Of a stretch of 64,000 nt of DNA, positions 47,388 through 59,524 are shown one piece after another. The notes beneath the pieces are model-generated. The model was not told the DNA's origin. It searched no databases and saw only the letters and a list, made by a program, of their open reading frames with translations. The translations under genes were made by a program, and so were the position numbers. Position 1 is the stretch's first letter, and each line of letters opens with the position of its first letter. The stretch covers positions 1,612,001-1,676,000 of the forward strand of contig NZ_CP073638.1 of assembly GCF_029962485.1 (NCBI RefSeq), written 5' to 3'. The DNA comes from Burkholderia cepacia (GTDB lineage: Bacteria > Pseudomonadota > Gammaproteobacteria > Burkholderiales > Burkholderiaceae).

Positions 47388-47388
<1 letters not shown>
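46705..47388 (-). CDS. czcR: OmpR-type response regulator, CzcR/CusR/IrlR-like (227 aa)
   Basis: Receiver domain with phospho-acceptor D51 ([14 protein letters not shown]), acidic pocket VEDE and the conserved Lys in LAKPFDF. A winged helix follows ([20 protein letters not shown], then [15 protein letters not shown] and [11 protein letters not shown]). The ATG overlaps the czcA stop as TGATG, so it is translationally coupled. A preceding GTG is an alternative start. Likely binds the TGAC-N6-GTCA dyads seen before czcC, both DUF4148 genes and the porin. Confidence 0.92.
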
Positions 47389-50657
<3,269 letters not shown>

Positions 50658-50725
50658 TCACGCGACGGACCGGAAAGCGGGCCGCATATCGGGCCGCGAG
50701 CCGCGTAACGGCGCACACGTATCGC

Positions 50726-52201
50726 TCATTCATGTTCCGCGCTCCCCTTGCCCAGCTCGGCCTTCAGCACGAAGCTGTTCGACGCCGCGTATTCCTGGCC
50801 CGGCTTGAGCCCCTTCAGCACCTCGGTCGCGCGCTCGTCGCGCCGCCCCGTTTCGACGGCCTGCGCGACGAAGCCCTTCGGCGAACGCACGAACACCGAC
50901 GGCGCGCCGTCGACGTCCTGCAGCGCGTCGCTCGCGACCGCCAGCGGCACGCCCTGCTTGCCCGCATCGACCGACACGTTGACGAACATCCCCGGGCGCC
51001 ACACGCCGTTCGGGTTCGGCAGCACGACACGCGCCGGCGCAGTGCGCGTCTGTTCGCCGAGCAGCGACCCGACGTACGCGATCGGGCCGCTCGAACGCGA
51101 TTCGAACGCCGTCGCGACGACCGTCGCATCGCGGCCGACGCGCACGTCGTTGAGCCGCTGTGCCGGCACGGCCATCTCGGCCCACACGGTCGACAGATCG
51201 GAGATCACGAACATGCTCGCATCGGCGGCGATCGCCTCGCCGGGCGTCGCGTGCTTTTCGACGATCGTGCCCGCGAACGGCGCACGCAGTTCGTAGCGGT
51301 TCAGCGCGCCCGCACCGACCGGCGCGTTCAGCGCGGCGAGCTTCTGCCGTGCGTTCTGCACGGCGATCTCGGCTTCGCGCAATTGCACCTGCGCCTGCTG
51401 GTAATCCTGCTCGGCGGAGATGCGCTCCTTCCACAACGTGCGTTCGCGCTCGTAGGTCGCGCGCGCCCCCGACAGCCTGCGCTCGGCCGTCAGCAGTTCG
51501 CTGCGGCGGTCGGCCAGGTCGGTGCTTGCAATCACCGCGAGCACCTGCCCCTTCGCGATGTTCTGCCCGAGCGACACCGACACCTGCTCGACGATGCCGG
51601 CCACGCGCGGCACCACGTGCGCGGTGCGGTCCTCGTTGAACTTGATCTCGCCCGGCAACTGGAACGGCGTCGCGATCTGCGCGGGGCCGGCCTTCGCGAG
51701 TGCGATCTTCGAGGTAGCGAGTTGCGCGTCGGTCAACGCGATCGCACCGTCGGCGCGTGCGAACGGGAACGAGGCGGCTTCATTGCCCGCCTTCACGTCG
51801 ATCGTCGCATCGAACACATGCGGCTTGGCAATCGACTGCGCGGACACGAACTTCTGGCCGGCCGCGTCGAAACGCAACGGTTCGTGGGTGCGGTCGTATC
51901 GCACCAGCGTGCCGGACACGGTGACGCCCTTGGTCGCAGGCTTGCCGTCGACGAACGGATAGACGACGAGGCGCGCGTCGCCGGGCTTCTCCGTCATCAC
52001 GATTTCGACGGACAGCTTGCCGCGCTTGAGCACGACACCGCCGCGCTCGCCGACGGCTGCGGCGGATGAAGCGGCGTCGGGCGCCGCCGACACGGACGTG
52101 CCGTTGCCGCCGCTATTGCGCGTGACGCCGAGTGCGCCGAGGACGATCCCGGCACTGCCGAGCACGACCGCCGCGATGATCAGGATTCTGCTGCGTGACA
52201 T
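50726..52201 (-). CDS. czcB: RND periplasmic adaptor, CzcB (491 aa)
   Basis: N-terminal membrane anchor (ILIIAAVVLGSAGIVLGAL). The first third is an additional beta-rich domain containing FVDGKPATKGVTVSGTLV, often present in CzcB-type adaptors. Then come the lipoyl/coiled-coil/lipoyl and beta-barrel parts (GIVEQVSVSLGQNIAKGQVL, AERRLSGARATYERERTLWK, RAPFAGTIVEKHATPGEAI). It links pump and outer-membrane channel. GAAGGAT precedes the ATG. 125 bp separate it from czcA. Confidence 0.93.
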   Translation of the reverse strand: MSRSRILIIAAVVLGSAGIVLGALGVTRNSGGNGTSVSAAPDAASSAAAVGERGGVVLKRGKLSVEIVMTEKPGDARLVVYPFVDGKPATKGVTVSGTLVRYDRTHEPLRFDAAGQKFVSAQSIAKPHVFDATIDVKAGNEAASFPFARADGAIALTDAQLATSKIALAKAGPAQIATPFQLPGEIKFNEDRTAHVVPRVAGIVEQVSVSLGQNIAKGQVLAVIASTDLADRRSELLTAERRLSGARATYERERTLWKERISAEQDYQQAQVQLREAEIAVQNARQKLAALNAPVGAGALNRYELRAPFAGTIVEKHATPGEAIAADASMFVISDLSTVWAEMAVPAQRLNDVRVGRDATVVATAFESRSSGPIAYVGSLLGEQTRTAPARVVLPNPNGVWRPGMFVNVSVDAGKQGVPLAVASDALQDVDGAPSVFVRSPKGFVAQAVETGRRDERATEVLKGLKPGQEYAASNSFVLKAELGKGSAEHE

Positions 52202-52235
52202 GATGATCCTTCAGGTAATGGAGGCGTCTGTTGCG

Positions 52236-53558
52236 CTATTGCGTGACAGGTGCAAGCGGCGCGAGCGGCGTACCGACGAGCCGGCCGATGTCGGCACGCG
52301 CCGTATGGGCATCGGCGAGCGCGCGCACGTATTGCGACTGGCCCTGAAACAGCGTGCGCTGCGCGTCGAGCACGTCGAGGAAGCTGAACTTCCCGAGCTC
52401 GTAGCCGCGCGACATCGCATCGAGCGCGAGGCGCGCGGCCGGCAGGATGTCGGCCTTCAGCCGCTGCGCTTCCTGCGCGGCGGCTTCGAAATTCGCGTAC
52501 GCCTGCGTGAGCTCCAGCCGCAGGCGCGTGCGTTCGCGATCGAGATCGGCGTTCGCCCGCTCGGCCTTGTGCGTCGCTTCGAGCAGCGCGCCCTTGTTCG
52601 TGTTGAACAGCGGAATCGGGATCGACACGCCGACCACGGCCTGGTTGTCCGGCACGCCGCCCGTGGTCACGCGCTTCACGCCCGCGCTGATCGTCACGTC
52701 CGGAATGCGCCGTGCACGTTCGAGCGATACGGCCGCGTTCGAGCGCAGCATCTCGGCGCGCGCGACCCGCGCGAGCGGCGCATCGTCGAGCTGTGCGGTC
52801 AGCGCGGACAACGACTCGACCGGCGGCACGACTTCGAGGTCGCCGAGCACCGCGAGCCGGCCGTCGCGCGCTTCGCCCATCACCGCGATCAGCTTCTCGC
52901 GTGCGACCTCGACACGGCCGCGCGCGGTCACGACTTCGATCTGCACGCCGGCCGCTGCCACATGCGCCTTGGTCGCCTCGACCGGCGACACCTTGCCGGC
53001 CTGTGCCCGGCGACTCGCGAGATCCGCCGAGCGCGCGGCGATCGCGGCCGATTCCTCGGTGACCTGGAGCTGGCGCTGCGCGGCGAGCAGCCCGTAGAAT
53101 GCGGCGATCACGCCGGCACGCACGACGGCGCCCTGCTCGTCGAGCGATGCATTGGCCGCTTCCCTGCCGTACGACGCGACGTCGAGCCGCGCGCTGCGCT
53201 TGCCGCCGAGTTCGATCGTCTGGTTGATCAGCGCGGTCGACGTGCGTTCGGCGCGACGAAAGCCTTCCTGCAGGAACGACACTTCGGGGTTGGGGCGCGC
53301 GCCGGCCTGCATCAGCGTGCCGGCCGACGCATCGACGTCCGCGCGTGCACCGCGCAGCGCAGGGTTGTTCCGGGCCGCGACGGCGAGTGCATCGGGAAGC
53401 GTCAACGACGGGGCGGGAAGTGCGTCGGATGGCGGCGCGCCGATCGGTGCGGCGCTGCCCGAGACAGCCGGAGTCGGCCCCGGCGACAGCGACGGCTGCG
53501 CATAAGCCGTCGCGGCCGTCGCGAAGGCGACGGCCACGGCGAGAGAGAGCTTGAGCAT
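52236..53558 (-). CDS. czcC: RND outer-membrane channel, CzcC (TolC family, 440 aa)
   Basis: Signal peptide MLKLSLAVAVAFATAATAYA. Two OEP repeats follow (LTLPDALAVAARNNPALRGA; LRLELTQAYANFEAAAQEAQ and the mirrored halves), the TolC-like trimer-forming pattern. First gene of the leftward efflux operon; its promoter carries a 9-bp-arm dyad at 53622-53647. No strong ribosome-binding site is seen at the ATG. Length is normal for CzcC. Confidence 0.92.
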   Translation of the reverse strand: MLKLSLAVAVAFATAATAYAQPSLSPGPTPAVSGSAAPIGAPPSDALPAPSLTLPDALAVAARNNPALRGARADVDASAGTLMQAGARPNPEVSFLQEGFRRAERTSTALINQTIELGGKRSARLDVASYGREAANASLDEQGAVVRAGVIAAFYGLLAAQRQLQVTEESAAIAARSADLASRRAQAGKVSPVEATKAHVAAAGVQIEVVTARGRVEVAREKLIAVMGEARDGRLAVLGDLEVVPPVESLSALTAQLDDAPLARVARAEMLRSNAAVSLERARRIPDVTISAGVKRVTTGGVPDNQAVVGVSIPIPLFNTNKGALLEATHKAERANADLDRERTRLRLELTQAYANFEAAAQEAQRLKADILPAARLALDAMSRGYELGKFSFLDVLDAQRTLFQGQSQYVRALADAHTARADIGRLVGTPLAPLAPVTQ

Positions 53559-53621
53559 GTTCGGTTCTGCGGTAACGGTTTGCGACCGATGCTACGGTCG
53601 GGCCGCAGTGCGAACATGAGG

Positions 53622-53647
53622 CGAAGATGATATTTCCGTCATCTTCG
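53622..53647. promoter_or_regulatory. Perfect dyad upstream of czcC
   Basis: CGAAGATGA and TCATCTTCG are 9-bp perfect arms around TATTTCCG, 64 bp upstream of czcC. The inner TGAT-N6-GTCA matches the layout of the other dyads in this block. A CzcR operator is the simplest reading. Confidence 0.7.
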
Positions 53648-54022
53648 GTGCGTTGTACTCGCCCAACCAGCGTGCGTATCTGCCCAGACGGCCATCTGTA
53701 CGCGGCGTCCGAACGATCGCGTGCGATCCCGCGAAGCCATCAAATTTCGCCAGACCGTTCGCATTACTTTCGATCACGTACAAATCAAAAAATCTCTTTG
53801 CATTCCGAAATTTCGAACTAGTTCTATAGACACGTTCACTTGAAAAGACGATTGTTCGAGGTTCCGGAGACACAAACGTAACCATTCCGCTCCATGACTA
53901 TTGAAGCGTAACGGAGACCGCACAGATCTTCACCTGCAACACTGATAGCGCCGAGCAAACGCGAAGCTTCGTTACTGATGCGACAACATCCTTGAAAATC
54001 TAAACGACGGGGCCTTGAAACC
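53648..54022. other. Start of AT-rich islet, non-coding
   Basis: Base composition falls sharply here compared with flanking DNA. No convincing gene is found on either strand. The bases before 54023 should include the promoter of the metallopeptidase gene. Confidence 0.4.
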
Positions 54023-54748
54023 ATGAACAATTTTTCTGACAACAACCAATACAATTTTGATGCTGACGAAGACAAAGATTGGTTTCTCGTTCACTCCGGA
54101 GCAGTCACCAACACAAATCCGGGATCAACGGTTGACGTTTACATCAACACAACACCCATTTGCCCCAACATGACCAATAAAGAATTCAGAACTATGGTAG
54201 CGCGACTGCTTAAATGGTCCATCATTCTTGTCGAACGAAGGATTGCCGACCTGAATCGATATGACAAGACCGTCAAGGATAGAATGACCTATTGGTTCAA
54301 TCGATGCGATGAGAATACTCGGCAATATCTTATCATCGGCTTCTCACGACATCTCTCCGTACTGAAGACGCTAACGCCACACAACTTCGTCCGAACCGAT
54401 TCGAACCTCGACCGAATGTTAGGCTGCGTCCCGAATATGAGTGACATCGATAACGAGGCAGCTCATGTTTGCGGACCTAATACGGAGCGAAAACTTATAA
54501 GTATCGCCATGAAATTCTGCACCGGCTTGCGCGACCAGAATATGTTCGGAGATTCCCGGCTGTCTACGCTCATTCACGAAGTAACACATTTCATTGACAC
54601 CTTCGGCAGCAGCGACCCTCGTTACGGGATTGATCCCACAGCAGCCGCATGGGCAAGGGCCAATCCTGACCTGGCATTGAGAAATGCGGATACACTCACC
54701 GGATTCGTGATCTACGGCGAAAGCTTATTTGCAGATCAAGGAGCCTAA
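54023..54748 (+). CDS. M35-like (deuterolysin/Lys-specific type) zinc metallopeptidase (241 aa)
   Basis: HEVTH at residues 185-189 is the HExxH zinc site. It is followed by FIDTFGSSDPRYG, in the position of the GTxDxxYG third-ligand motif of aspzincins, and NADTLTGFVIYG, like the NADSY/F segment of this family. There is no signal peptide, although the family is normally secreted, so export by a dedicated system (for example type VI) or an intracellular role is possible. Five cysteines and AT-rich codons differ from neighbouring genes, suggesting horizontal origin. An exported OmpA-like protein is encoded 6 bp downstream. Confidence 0.72.
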   Translation: MNNFSDNNQYNFDADEDKDWFLVHSGAVTNTNPGSTVDVYINTTPICPNMTNKEFRTMVARLLKWSIILVERRIADLNRYDKTVKDRMTYWFNRCDENTRQYLIIGFSRHLSVLKTLTPHNFVRTDSNLDRMLGCVPNMSDIDNEAAHVCGPNTERKLISIAMKFCTGLRDQNMFGDSRLSTLIHEVTHFIDTFGSSDPRYGIDPTAAAWARANPDLALRNADTLTGFVIYGESLFADQGA

Positions 54749-54754
54749 ATCAAC

Positions 54755-55204
54755 ATGAAAATTTTTACCACAACACTCGTCACCGCGATTTCAGGATTAT
54801 TTATTTTTCCCGCAGACGCCACTGCAGAATGCCAGGCATCACAAAATCTTCCATCACAACAACTGTTCGTGCCATTTTCACCCAACAGCCACGAGATCAC
54901 CGAATCCGAGAAAATACGAATTGAACGATGGGTGTCAGAAATCAATTCCAAGCACCCGATTCAGAACTGGATCTACATAATTGGCAGCGCGTCCAAAAAT
55001 GAAACCACTCCTACCCAACTCGCGACAAAACGTGCTTCCGAAGTGACAAAGACCATCATAGACGATGGTTTGACAAACGCACCATTTCAGATAAAAACGC
55101 AAATTTATCCGATCAACAGCGCGAGCGAATCAACGTTCGCAACCCGTGAAGTCACCGTGCAAGTGAGTCCCGGCTGTCTCGACAACTGCTGTACTGACCA
55201 TTGA
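54755..55204 (+). CDS. Exported OmpA-like-domain protein (149 aa)
   Basis: Signal peptide MKIFTTTLVTAISGLFIFPA ending DATA. The mature part reads LFVPFSPNSHEITESEKIRI, then a strand ending IIGSASKNETTPTQLATKRA and SEVTKTIIDDGL, which follows the beta-alpha-beta layout of OmpA-type domains. The usual peptidoglycan-binding residues are not obvious. It ends with a Cys-rich tail (CLDNCCTDH). AAGGAG lies 11 bases before the ATG, inside the end of the peptidase gene. It could be the partner or immunity protein of that peptidase; this is inference only. Confidence 0.62.
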   Translation: MKIFTTTLVTAISGLFIFPADATAECQASQNLPSQQLFVPFSPNSHEITESEKIRIERWVSEINSKHPIQNWIYIIGSASKNETTPTQLATKRASEVTKTIIDDGLTNAPFQIKTQIYPINSASESTFATREVTVQVSPGCLDNCCTDH

Positions 55205-55205
55205 C

Positions 55206-55298
55206 ATGAGAGTTGGCTCATTTATCGCCGCTGCGTTTGCAGTGAGCTCAGCGCTTCCGGCACTCGCGTGCGACAGCCCATCGAATCTATCCAGGTAA
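55206..55298 (+). pseudogene. Truncated exported ORF, 30 codons
   Basis: ATG directly after the preceding stop opens MRVGSFIAAAFAVSSALPAL, then ACDSPSNLSR and TAA. It is a complete signal peptide with cleavage after ALA, followed by only nine residues. This looks like the surviving 5' end of a third gene of the islet, cut at its right border where composition returns to normal. A genuine micro-peptide cannot be excluded. Confidence 0.45.
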
Positions 55299-55367
55299 GA
55301 TTTCGATAACGATTCGAGCAACATATCGATCGCCGAACCGGTGAAGCTGCCAGGGTATTCTCAAGAA

Positions 55368-56558
55368 TCAAACGCCCCCTTGCTTCGCGCGCCGACGCTG
55401 CACGAGCCAGTCGAGCAGTTGCCGACCGTCACGTTCGCCGAACCACCGCGCGTGCCCGATCAGATATCCGTCGTATGCGATATCGACGATGGCCGGCGCA
55501 TCGATGATGCAGCCGAAGTAAGCCACTTCCGACAGCGCGAACTCCGTATGCACGATCGGCAGCAGCGCAACCAGTGCCGCATAGGCTGCGTCGCCCAGCG
55601 GTTCGAGCGATTCATACCCGTCGAGCAGCGCGTCGATCTGGGCGTACTCGACGCGGCGCGCATCGGCCGGCGCCATCCAGTCGACCGTATTGCGCTCGAT
55701 CGCGAGCGCGAGGTCCATCACCGCGCAAGTGCGATCCGACAGCCCGAAATCGAGCACGGTCCGCACCTGCGCGCCGGGCCCCGCCTCGGTCCACAGCAGG
55801 TTCGACGCGTGCCAGTCGCCGTGCGTCCACAGCGGCGGCAGCGCAGGCAGCAGCGGCGCGAGGCGCGCGTGATACGGGCCGATCGCGTCGGCCACGTCGC
55901 CGCGCCAGTCGCGCGCGCCGAGCGCACGCACGAGCAACGGCTGCGCCTCGACCCAGCGTTCGAGCGCCCCCGCCAGATCGCCGGACGACAGCACGCGAAA
56001 GCTCGACAGCAGCGTGCGCACGGGCCGCGCCGGCGCATCGTAGCCGGCCGACGCGCGATGCAGTTCGGCCAGCGCGCGACCGGCCGCGTATGCGTGCGAC
56101 GGATGCGTGAACGGCTGCCACGACATCACGCCGCGATACGGATCGACGCCGGGTGCCCGCACGTGCACCTCGTAGGTCCAGTCGCCCGATGCGAACGCGG
56201 TGGTGCCGTCGCGATCCGCGAGCACGTCGACCACCGGCATACCGCGTTCGCGCAGATGCGCGATGAAGCGATGCTCTTCCTCGAGCCCTTCGACATCGCG
56301 CAGGCTGACGTGGTGACGCTTGACGAACAGCCCGCGCCCGTCCGTCATCTGCACCAGGACGGCCGCCGCGAACTGCCGCGGGCTGTGCCACGTGAGCCGC
56401 GCCGGCTCGCCGGCGCCGTCGATCCGCGCGAGCACCGCTGCTACCTCGTCGTGCGTCATCAGCGGCCAGTCGCGTTCGGCCTGCTCGCCGTCGACACCGA
56501 ATTGCGGTGGCGCGATGTCACGCGACAGGGATCCGTCCGGCTCGAGTGGGAATGACAT
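55368..56558 (-). CDS. APH-family small-molecule kinase (396 aa)
   Basis: Aminoglycoside-phosphotransferase/choline-kinase fold: the catalytic loop WTHGDWHASNLLW and the metal-binding VLDFGLSDR are both intact. The N-terminal lobe contains GRGLFVKRHH with the ATP lysine. Such enzymes also phosphorylate homoserine, choline, thiamine or nucleosides. It is the last gene of an operon with a TonB receptor and a PnuC-type transporter, so phosphorylation and trapping of the imported compound is the likely job. The compound itself is not determined. Confidence 0.82.
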   Translation of the reverse strand: MSFPLEPDGSLSRDIAPPQFGVDGEQAERDWPLMTHDEVAAVLARIDGAGEPARLTWHSPRQFAAAVLVQMTDGRGLFVKRHHVSLRDVEGLEEEHRFIAHLRERGMPVVDVLADRDGTTAFASGDWTYEVHVRAPGVDPYRGVMSWQPFTHPSHAYAAGRALAELHRASAGYDAPARPVRTLLSSFRVLSSGDLAGALERWVEAQPLLVRALGARDWRGDVADAIGPYHARLAPLLPALPPLWTHGDWHASNLLWTEAGPGAQVRTVLDFGLSDRTCAVMDLALAIERNTVDWMAPADARRVEYAQIDALLDGYESLEPLGDAAYAALVALLPIVHTEFALSEVAYFGCIIDAPAIVDIAYDGYLIGHARWFGERDGRQLLDWLVQRRRAKQGGV

Positions 56559-56600
56559 GAACGACGTTGCTCCGTAGTTGAATCCGAATCGGCGCGTGGA

Positions 56601-57233
56601 TCAGCGCGCGCTGCCGCCCGTTGCCAGCGCACCGCCGGCCGCCGCGCGCAGCGCCGCGGCCGTGCGGCTCCAGTCGCGCCAGCCGACGATGGCCAGCCCG
56701 ATGAACAGCGCATAGAGTCCGGCCGTCAGATACAGTTCCTTGAACACGAACATCCCGACGTACACGACGTTCACGACGATCCACAGCCCCCACGACGCGA
56801 TGTAGCGCCGCGCGGTCCAGTATTGCGCGACGAGGCTGAACGCGGTCAGCGACGCATCGACGAACGGCAGCGCCGCGTCGGTCCAGCGCGCCATCATGCC
56901 GCCGAGCAACGCGCTGCCGACGACGGCCGCGATCAGGTCGGGCAGCATCTGCATCGGCCGCACGCCCGTGACGGGCGCGACATCGCCCGCCGGCGCGGCG
57001 CTGCCGTCGGCTTCGCTCGCGCGCTGCGCGAGCCAGCGTTGCCAGCCGTACACCTGCAGCACCGCGAACGCGCCCTGCAGCAGCATGTCCGAGTACAGCT
57101 TTGCATCGAAGAAGATCCAGCCGTACAACGCGACCGATACGAGCCCGACCGGCCAGCACAGCATGCGGCGCTTCGCGGTCAGCCAGATCGCGAGCGCGCT
57201 GACGATCACGCCGGCGATTTCGAGTGGGGACAT
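56601..57233 (-). CDS. PnuC-family vitamin/nucleoside transporter (210 aa)
   Basis: Seven hydrophobic segments. The N-terminal region LEIAGVIVSALAIWLTAKRRMLCWPVGLVSVALYGWIFFDAKLYSD is the PnuC pattern, and SWGLWIVVNVVYVGMFVFKELYLTAGLYALF carries the WxxWxxxN substrate-site helix. PnuC members carry nicotinamide riboside, thiamine or riboflavin by facilitated diffusion and rely on a kinase for trapping. AGGAGAG precedes the ATG. It sits 59 bp after the TonB receptor gene and 42 bp before the kinase gene. No TPP riboswitch was seen upstream of the operon. Confidence 0.9.
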   Translation of the reverse strand: MSPLEIAGVIVSALAIWLTAKRRMLCWPVGLVSVALYGWIFFDAKLYSDMLLQGAFAVLQVYGWQRWLAQRASEADGSAAPAGDVAPVTGVRPMQMLPDLIAAVVGSALLGGMMARWTDAALPFVDASLTAFSLVAQYWTARRYIASWGLWIVVNVVYVGMFVFKELYLTAGLYALFIGLAIVGWRDWSRTAAALRAAAGGALATGGSAR

Positions 57234-57292
57234 CGTCTGTGCTCTCCTGGTTGGCTGCCGGGGCCGCGCATCACGCGGCCGGATCCGGACGA

Positions 57293-59524
57293 TCAGAAAT
57301 CATAGGTCAACGACACGCGCGCGGTGCGCGGCGCACCCGGGAACAGGTACGCATCGCCCTGCTGCTCGCCCGCATCGCGCCAGTAGAACTTGTTGAACAG
57401 GTTGTCGACCGACACGCGCAGCACCGTGCGGTGGCCGCCAATCTTCGTCGTGTAACGCGCACCGAGATTGAACACGAACCACGACGGCACGCGCGCGGTA
57501 CCCTCCTCATTCGCATTGCGCGCCGCGCTGTACTCGACGCCGCCCAGCACGTTCAGCCCCGCGACGCCCGGCACCGCGTAGTCCGCATATACCGACGCGC
57601 GCAGCGCGGGCACGTTGATGATCTGGTGCCCTTCGTACGCCGGCGAACCCGAATCGTACGCGCGCGCGCGAATCGCCGCGACGCTGGCCGTCAGCCCGAG
57701 CCGCTCGGTCACGCGCCCGGCCGCGCCGAGCTCGATCCCCTGGTGGCGCTGCGTGCCGCGCTGCACGAACGTGTAGGACGTGCCCGACGGATCCGGATCG
57801 GCGAACTGGAACGGCTTGCTGATCGAGAACACGGCCGCCGTGAGGCTCAGCCGGTCGAGCCAGTCGTATTTCGCGCCGACCTCGATCTGGTGCGATTCGA
57901 CGGGCGGCAGGAACGCATACGCGTTGGTCGCACGCACGGGCGCCTGGTCGCCGAGCGACAGCGCCTTGCTATACGACGCGTACAGCGACAGCACGTTCAC
58001 CGGCTTGTAGACGAGCGCGACCTGCGGCAGGAACACCGAGCGGTCGGTGTGTGTCGTGTCGCCGTCGAGGCTGCTCCAGCTGCGCTGGCGCAACAGCACT
58101 TCCTTGCCGCCCGCGAGCACCTGCCAGTGTTCGCCGATGCTGATGCGATCGAGCCCGAACACACCGTACTGCCATGCGTCGAGGCGCGGGTACGACGGCC
58201 CCGGCGAATTCGGCGACGGCGAGAAGGCCGTGTCGGGCCCGTAGATGTTCTCGCTGCCCACGTAGTCGTACACGGCATCGGCCATGCTCACGACGCGGCG
58301 CTGCACGCTCACGCCGAGCGTCAGCTCGTGCCGCAGCGGCCCCGTCGCGAACTTGCCGGTCGTAACCGCACGCAGGTCGTCGTTGCGCCGGTATTCGCCG
58401 GGGCTGCGGAAATCGTAGACGTCGTAGTCGCCGTTCGCGCCGAAGAAGAACGGCGATGTCGCGCCGGCCGTGCAACTCGCCGCGTACGAGCAACCGTACG
58501 CGAACGCGCTGTTGTCATCGATCATCGTGCGGCTGCGGCCGGCGGCGATGTAGGCCTTCCAGTCGTCGTTGAACTGGTAGTCGAAGCGCGCGTTCAGGTT
58601 CAGCGCATCGGTCGTCACCGGTTTCGCCCATGGCTGCGTGCCGAGCGCCTTCGACGTCGTCTTGACCGACGGCACGACGGTGCCGCCGAGCAACTGGTAG
58701 CCGGGCGCCGAGCGCTGGATCCACTGCTGGAATTCGGCGTTGAGCTGCAGGCTTGCGCGCGGGCTGATGTCCCAGTCGGCGGCGATCGAGCCGAACGTAC
58801 GCCGCCCGTTCGTGCCGTCGATATAGGAGTGCATGTTCTCCTTCGCGGCATTGATCCGGAAGCCGAACTGATTGTCGGGGCCGAAGCGGCGGCCGAGATC
58901 GACGGCCGCCGACGTCGAGCCGCGGCTGTCGACGCCGCCCGTCACGCTCGCGACATTCGCGGAGCGCTTGGTCACGAAGTTGATCACGCCGCCGGGCGCG
59001 ACGACGCCGCTGTCGATGCCGGCCAGCCCCTTCAGGATCTCGACGCGCTCCTTGTTCTCGAGCGGCACGTTCTGCTCGCCGGACACCGTCAGCCCGTCGA
59101 TCCGGATCGCGCTCGCGAGATCGACCGGAAAGCCGCGGATCGCGAAGCCTTCGAAATAACCGACCGGCGCATAGTCGTTGACGACCGATGCGTCGTTGCG
59201 CACGACGTCGCTCAGCCGCTTCGCCTGCTGGTCGTCGATCAACGCGCGCGTGATGACGTTCACCGACGCCGGCGTGTCGCGCAGCGGCGCGTCGTCGAGC
59301 CCGGCGACCGAGGCTTCGCGCGCGCGCAGCGTGCTGCCGCGCTCGCCGCTCACCGTGATCGCGGGCAGCGTCGCGGTGCCGGCCGCATCGGCGTCCGGTG
59401 CGGGCGCGTCGCCCGGTGCCGCGGCGGCCTGCGCCGCGAAAAGCGTGATGCCGAGGCCGACTCCGAGCCCGACCTTCGTGCGCCGCCGCCGTGCGGGCGT
59501 CGCTGTTGTTCTATTTACCGTCAT
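57293..59524 (-). CDS. TonB-dependent outer-membrane receptor (743 aa)
   Basis: Signal peptide (VGLGVGLGITLFAAQAAAA), TonB-box-like TLPAITVSGE, and the plug domain (DTPASVNVITRALIDDQQAK; GFAIRGFPVDLASAIRIDGL; GVVAPGGVINFVTKRS). A 22-strand barrel follows, ending ARVSLTYDF with the terminal Phe. The plug wording is that of siderophore receptors, but the operon (PnuC transporter, kinase) points to a vitamin or nucleoside-like ligand. Start chosen at MTVNRTTATP; a GTG at 59566 is possible. First gene of the operon. Confidence 0.9.
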   Translation of the reverse strand: MTVNRTTATPARRRRTKVGLGVGLGITLFAAQAAAAPGDAPAPDADAAGTATLPAITVSGERGSTLRAREASVAGLDDAPLRDTPASVNVITRALIDDQQAKRLSDVVRNDASVVNDYAPVGYFEGFAIRGFPVDLASAIRIDGLTVSGEQNVPLENKERVEILKGLAGIDSGVVAPGGVINFVTKRSANVASVTGGVDSRGSTSAAVDLGRRFGPDNQFGFRINAAKENMHSYIDGTNGRRTFGSIAADWDISPRASLQLNAEFQQWIQRSAPGYQLLGGTVVPSVKTTSKALGTQPWAKPVTTDALNLNARFDYQFNDDWKAYIAAGRSRTMIDDNSAFAYGCSYAASCTAGATSPFFFGANGDYDVYDFRSPGEYRRNDDLRAVTTGKFATGPLRHELTLGVSVQRRVVSMADAVYDYVGSENIYGPDTAFSPSPNSPGPSYPRLDAWQYGVFGLDRISIGEHWQVLAGGKEVLLRQRSWSSLDGDTTHTDRSVFLPQVALVYKPVNVLSLYASYSKALSLGDQAPVRATNAYAFLPPVESHQIEVGAKYDWLDRLSLTAAVFSISKPFQFADPDPSGTSYTFVQRGTQRHQGIELGAAGRVTERLGLTASVAAIRARAYDSGSPAYEGHQIINVPALRASVYADYAVPGVAGLNVLGGVEYSAARNANEEGTARVPSWFVFNLGARYTTKIGGHRTVLRVSVDNLFNKFYWRDAGEQQGDAYLFPGAPRTARVSLTYDF

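Noticed and set aside
53836..54075. 79-codon frame on the minus strand in the AT-rich islet
   Set aside because: Overlaps the start of the metallopeptidase gene, has no ribosome-binding site or recognisable domain.
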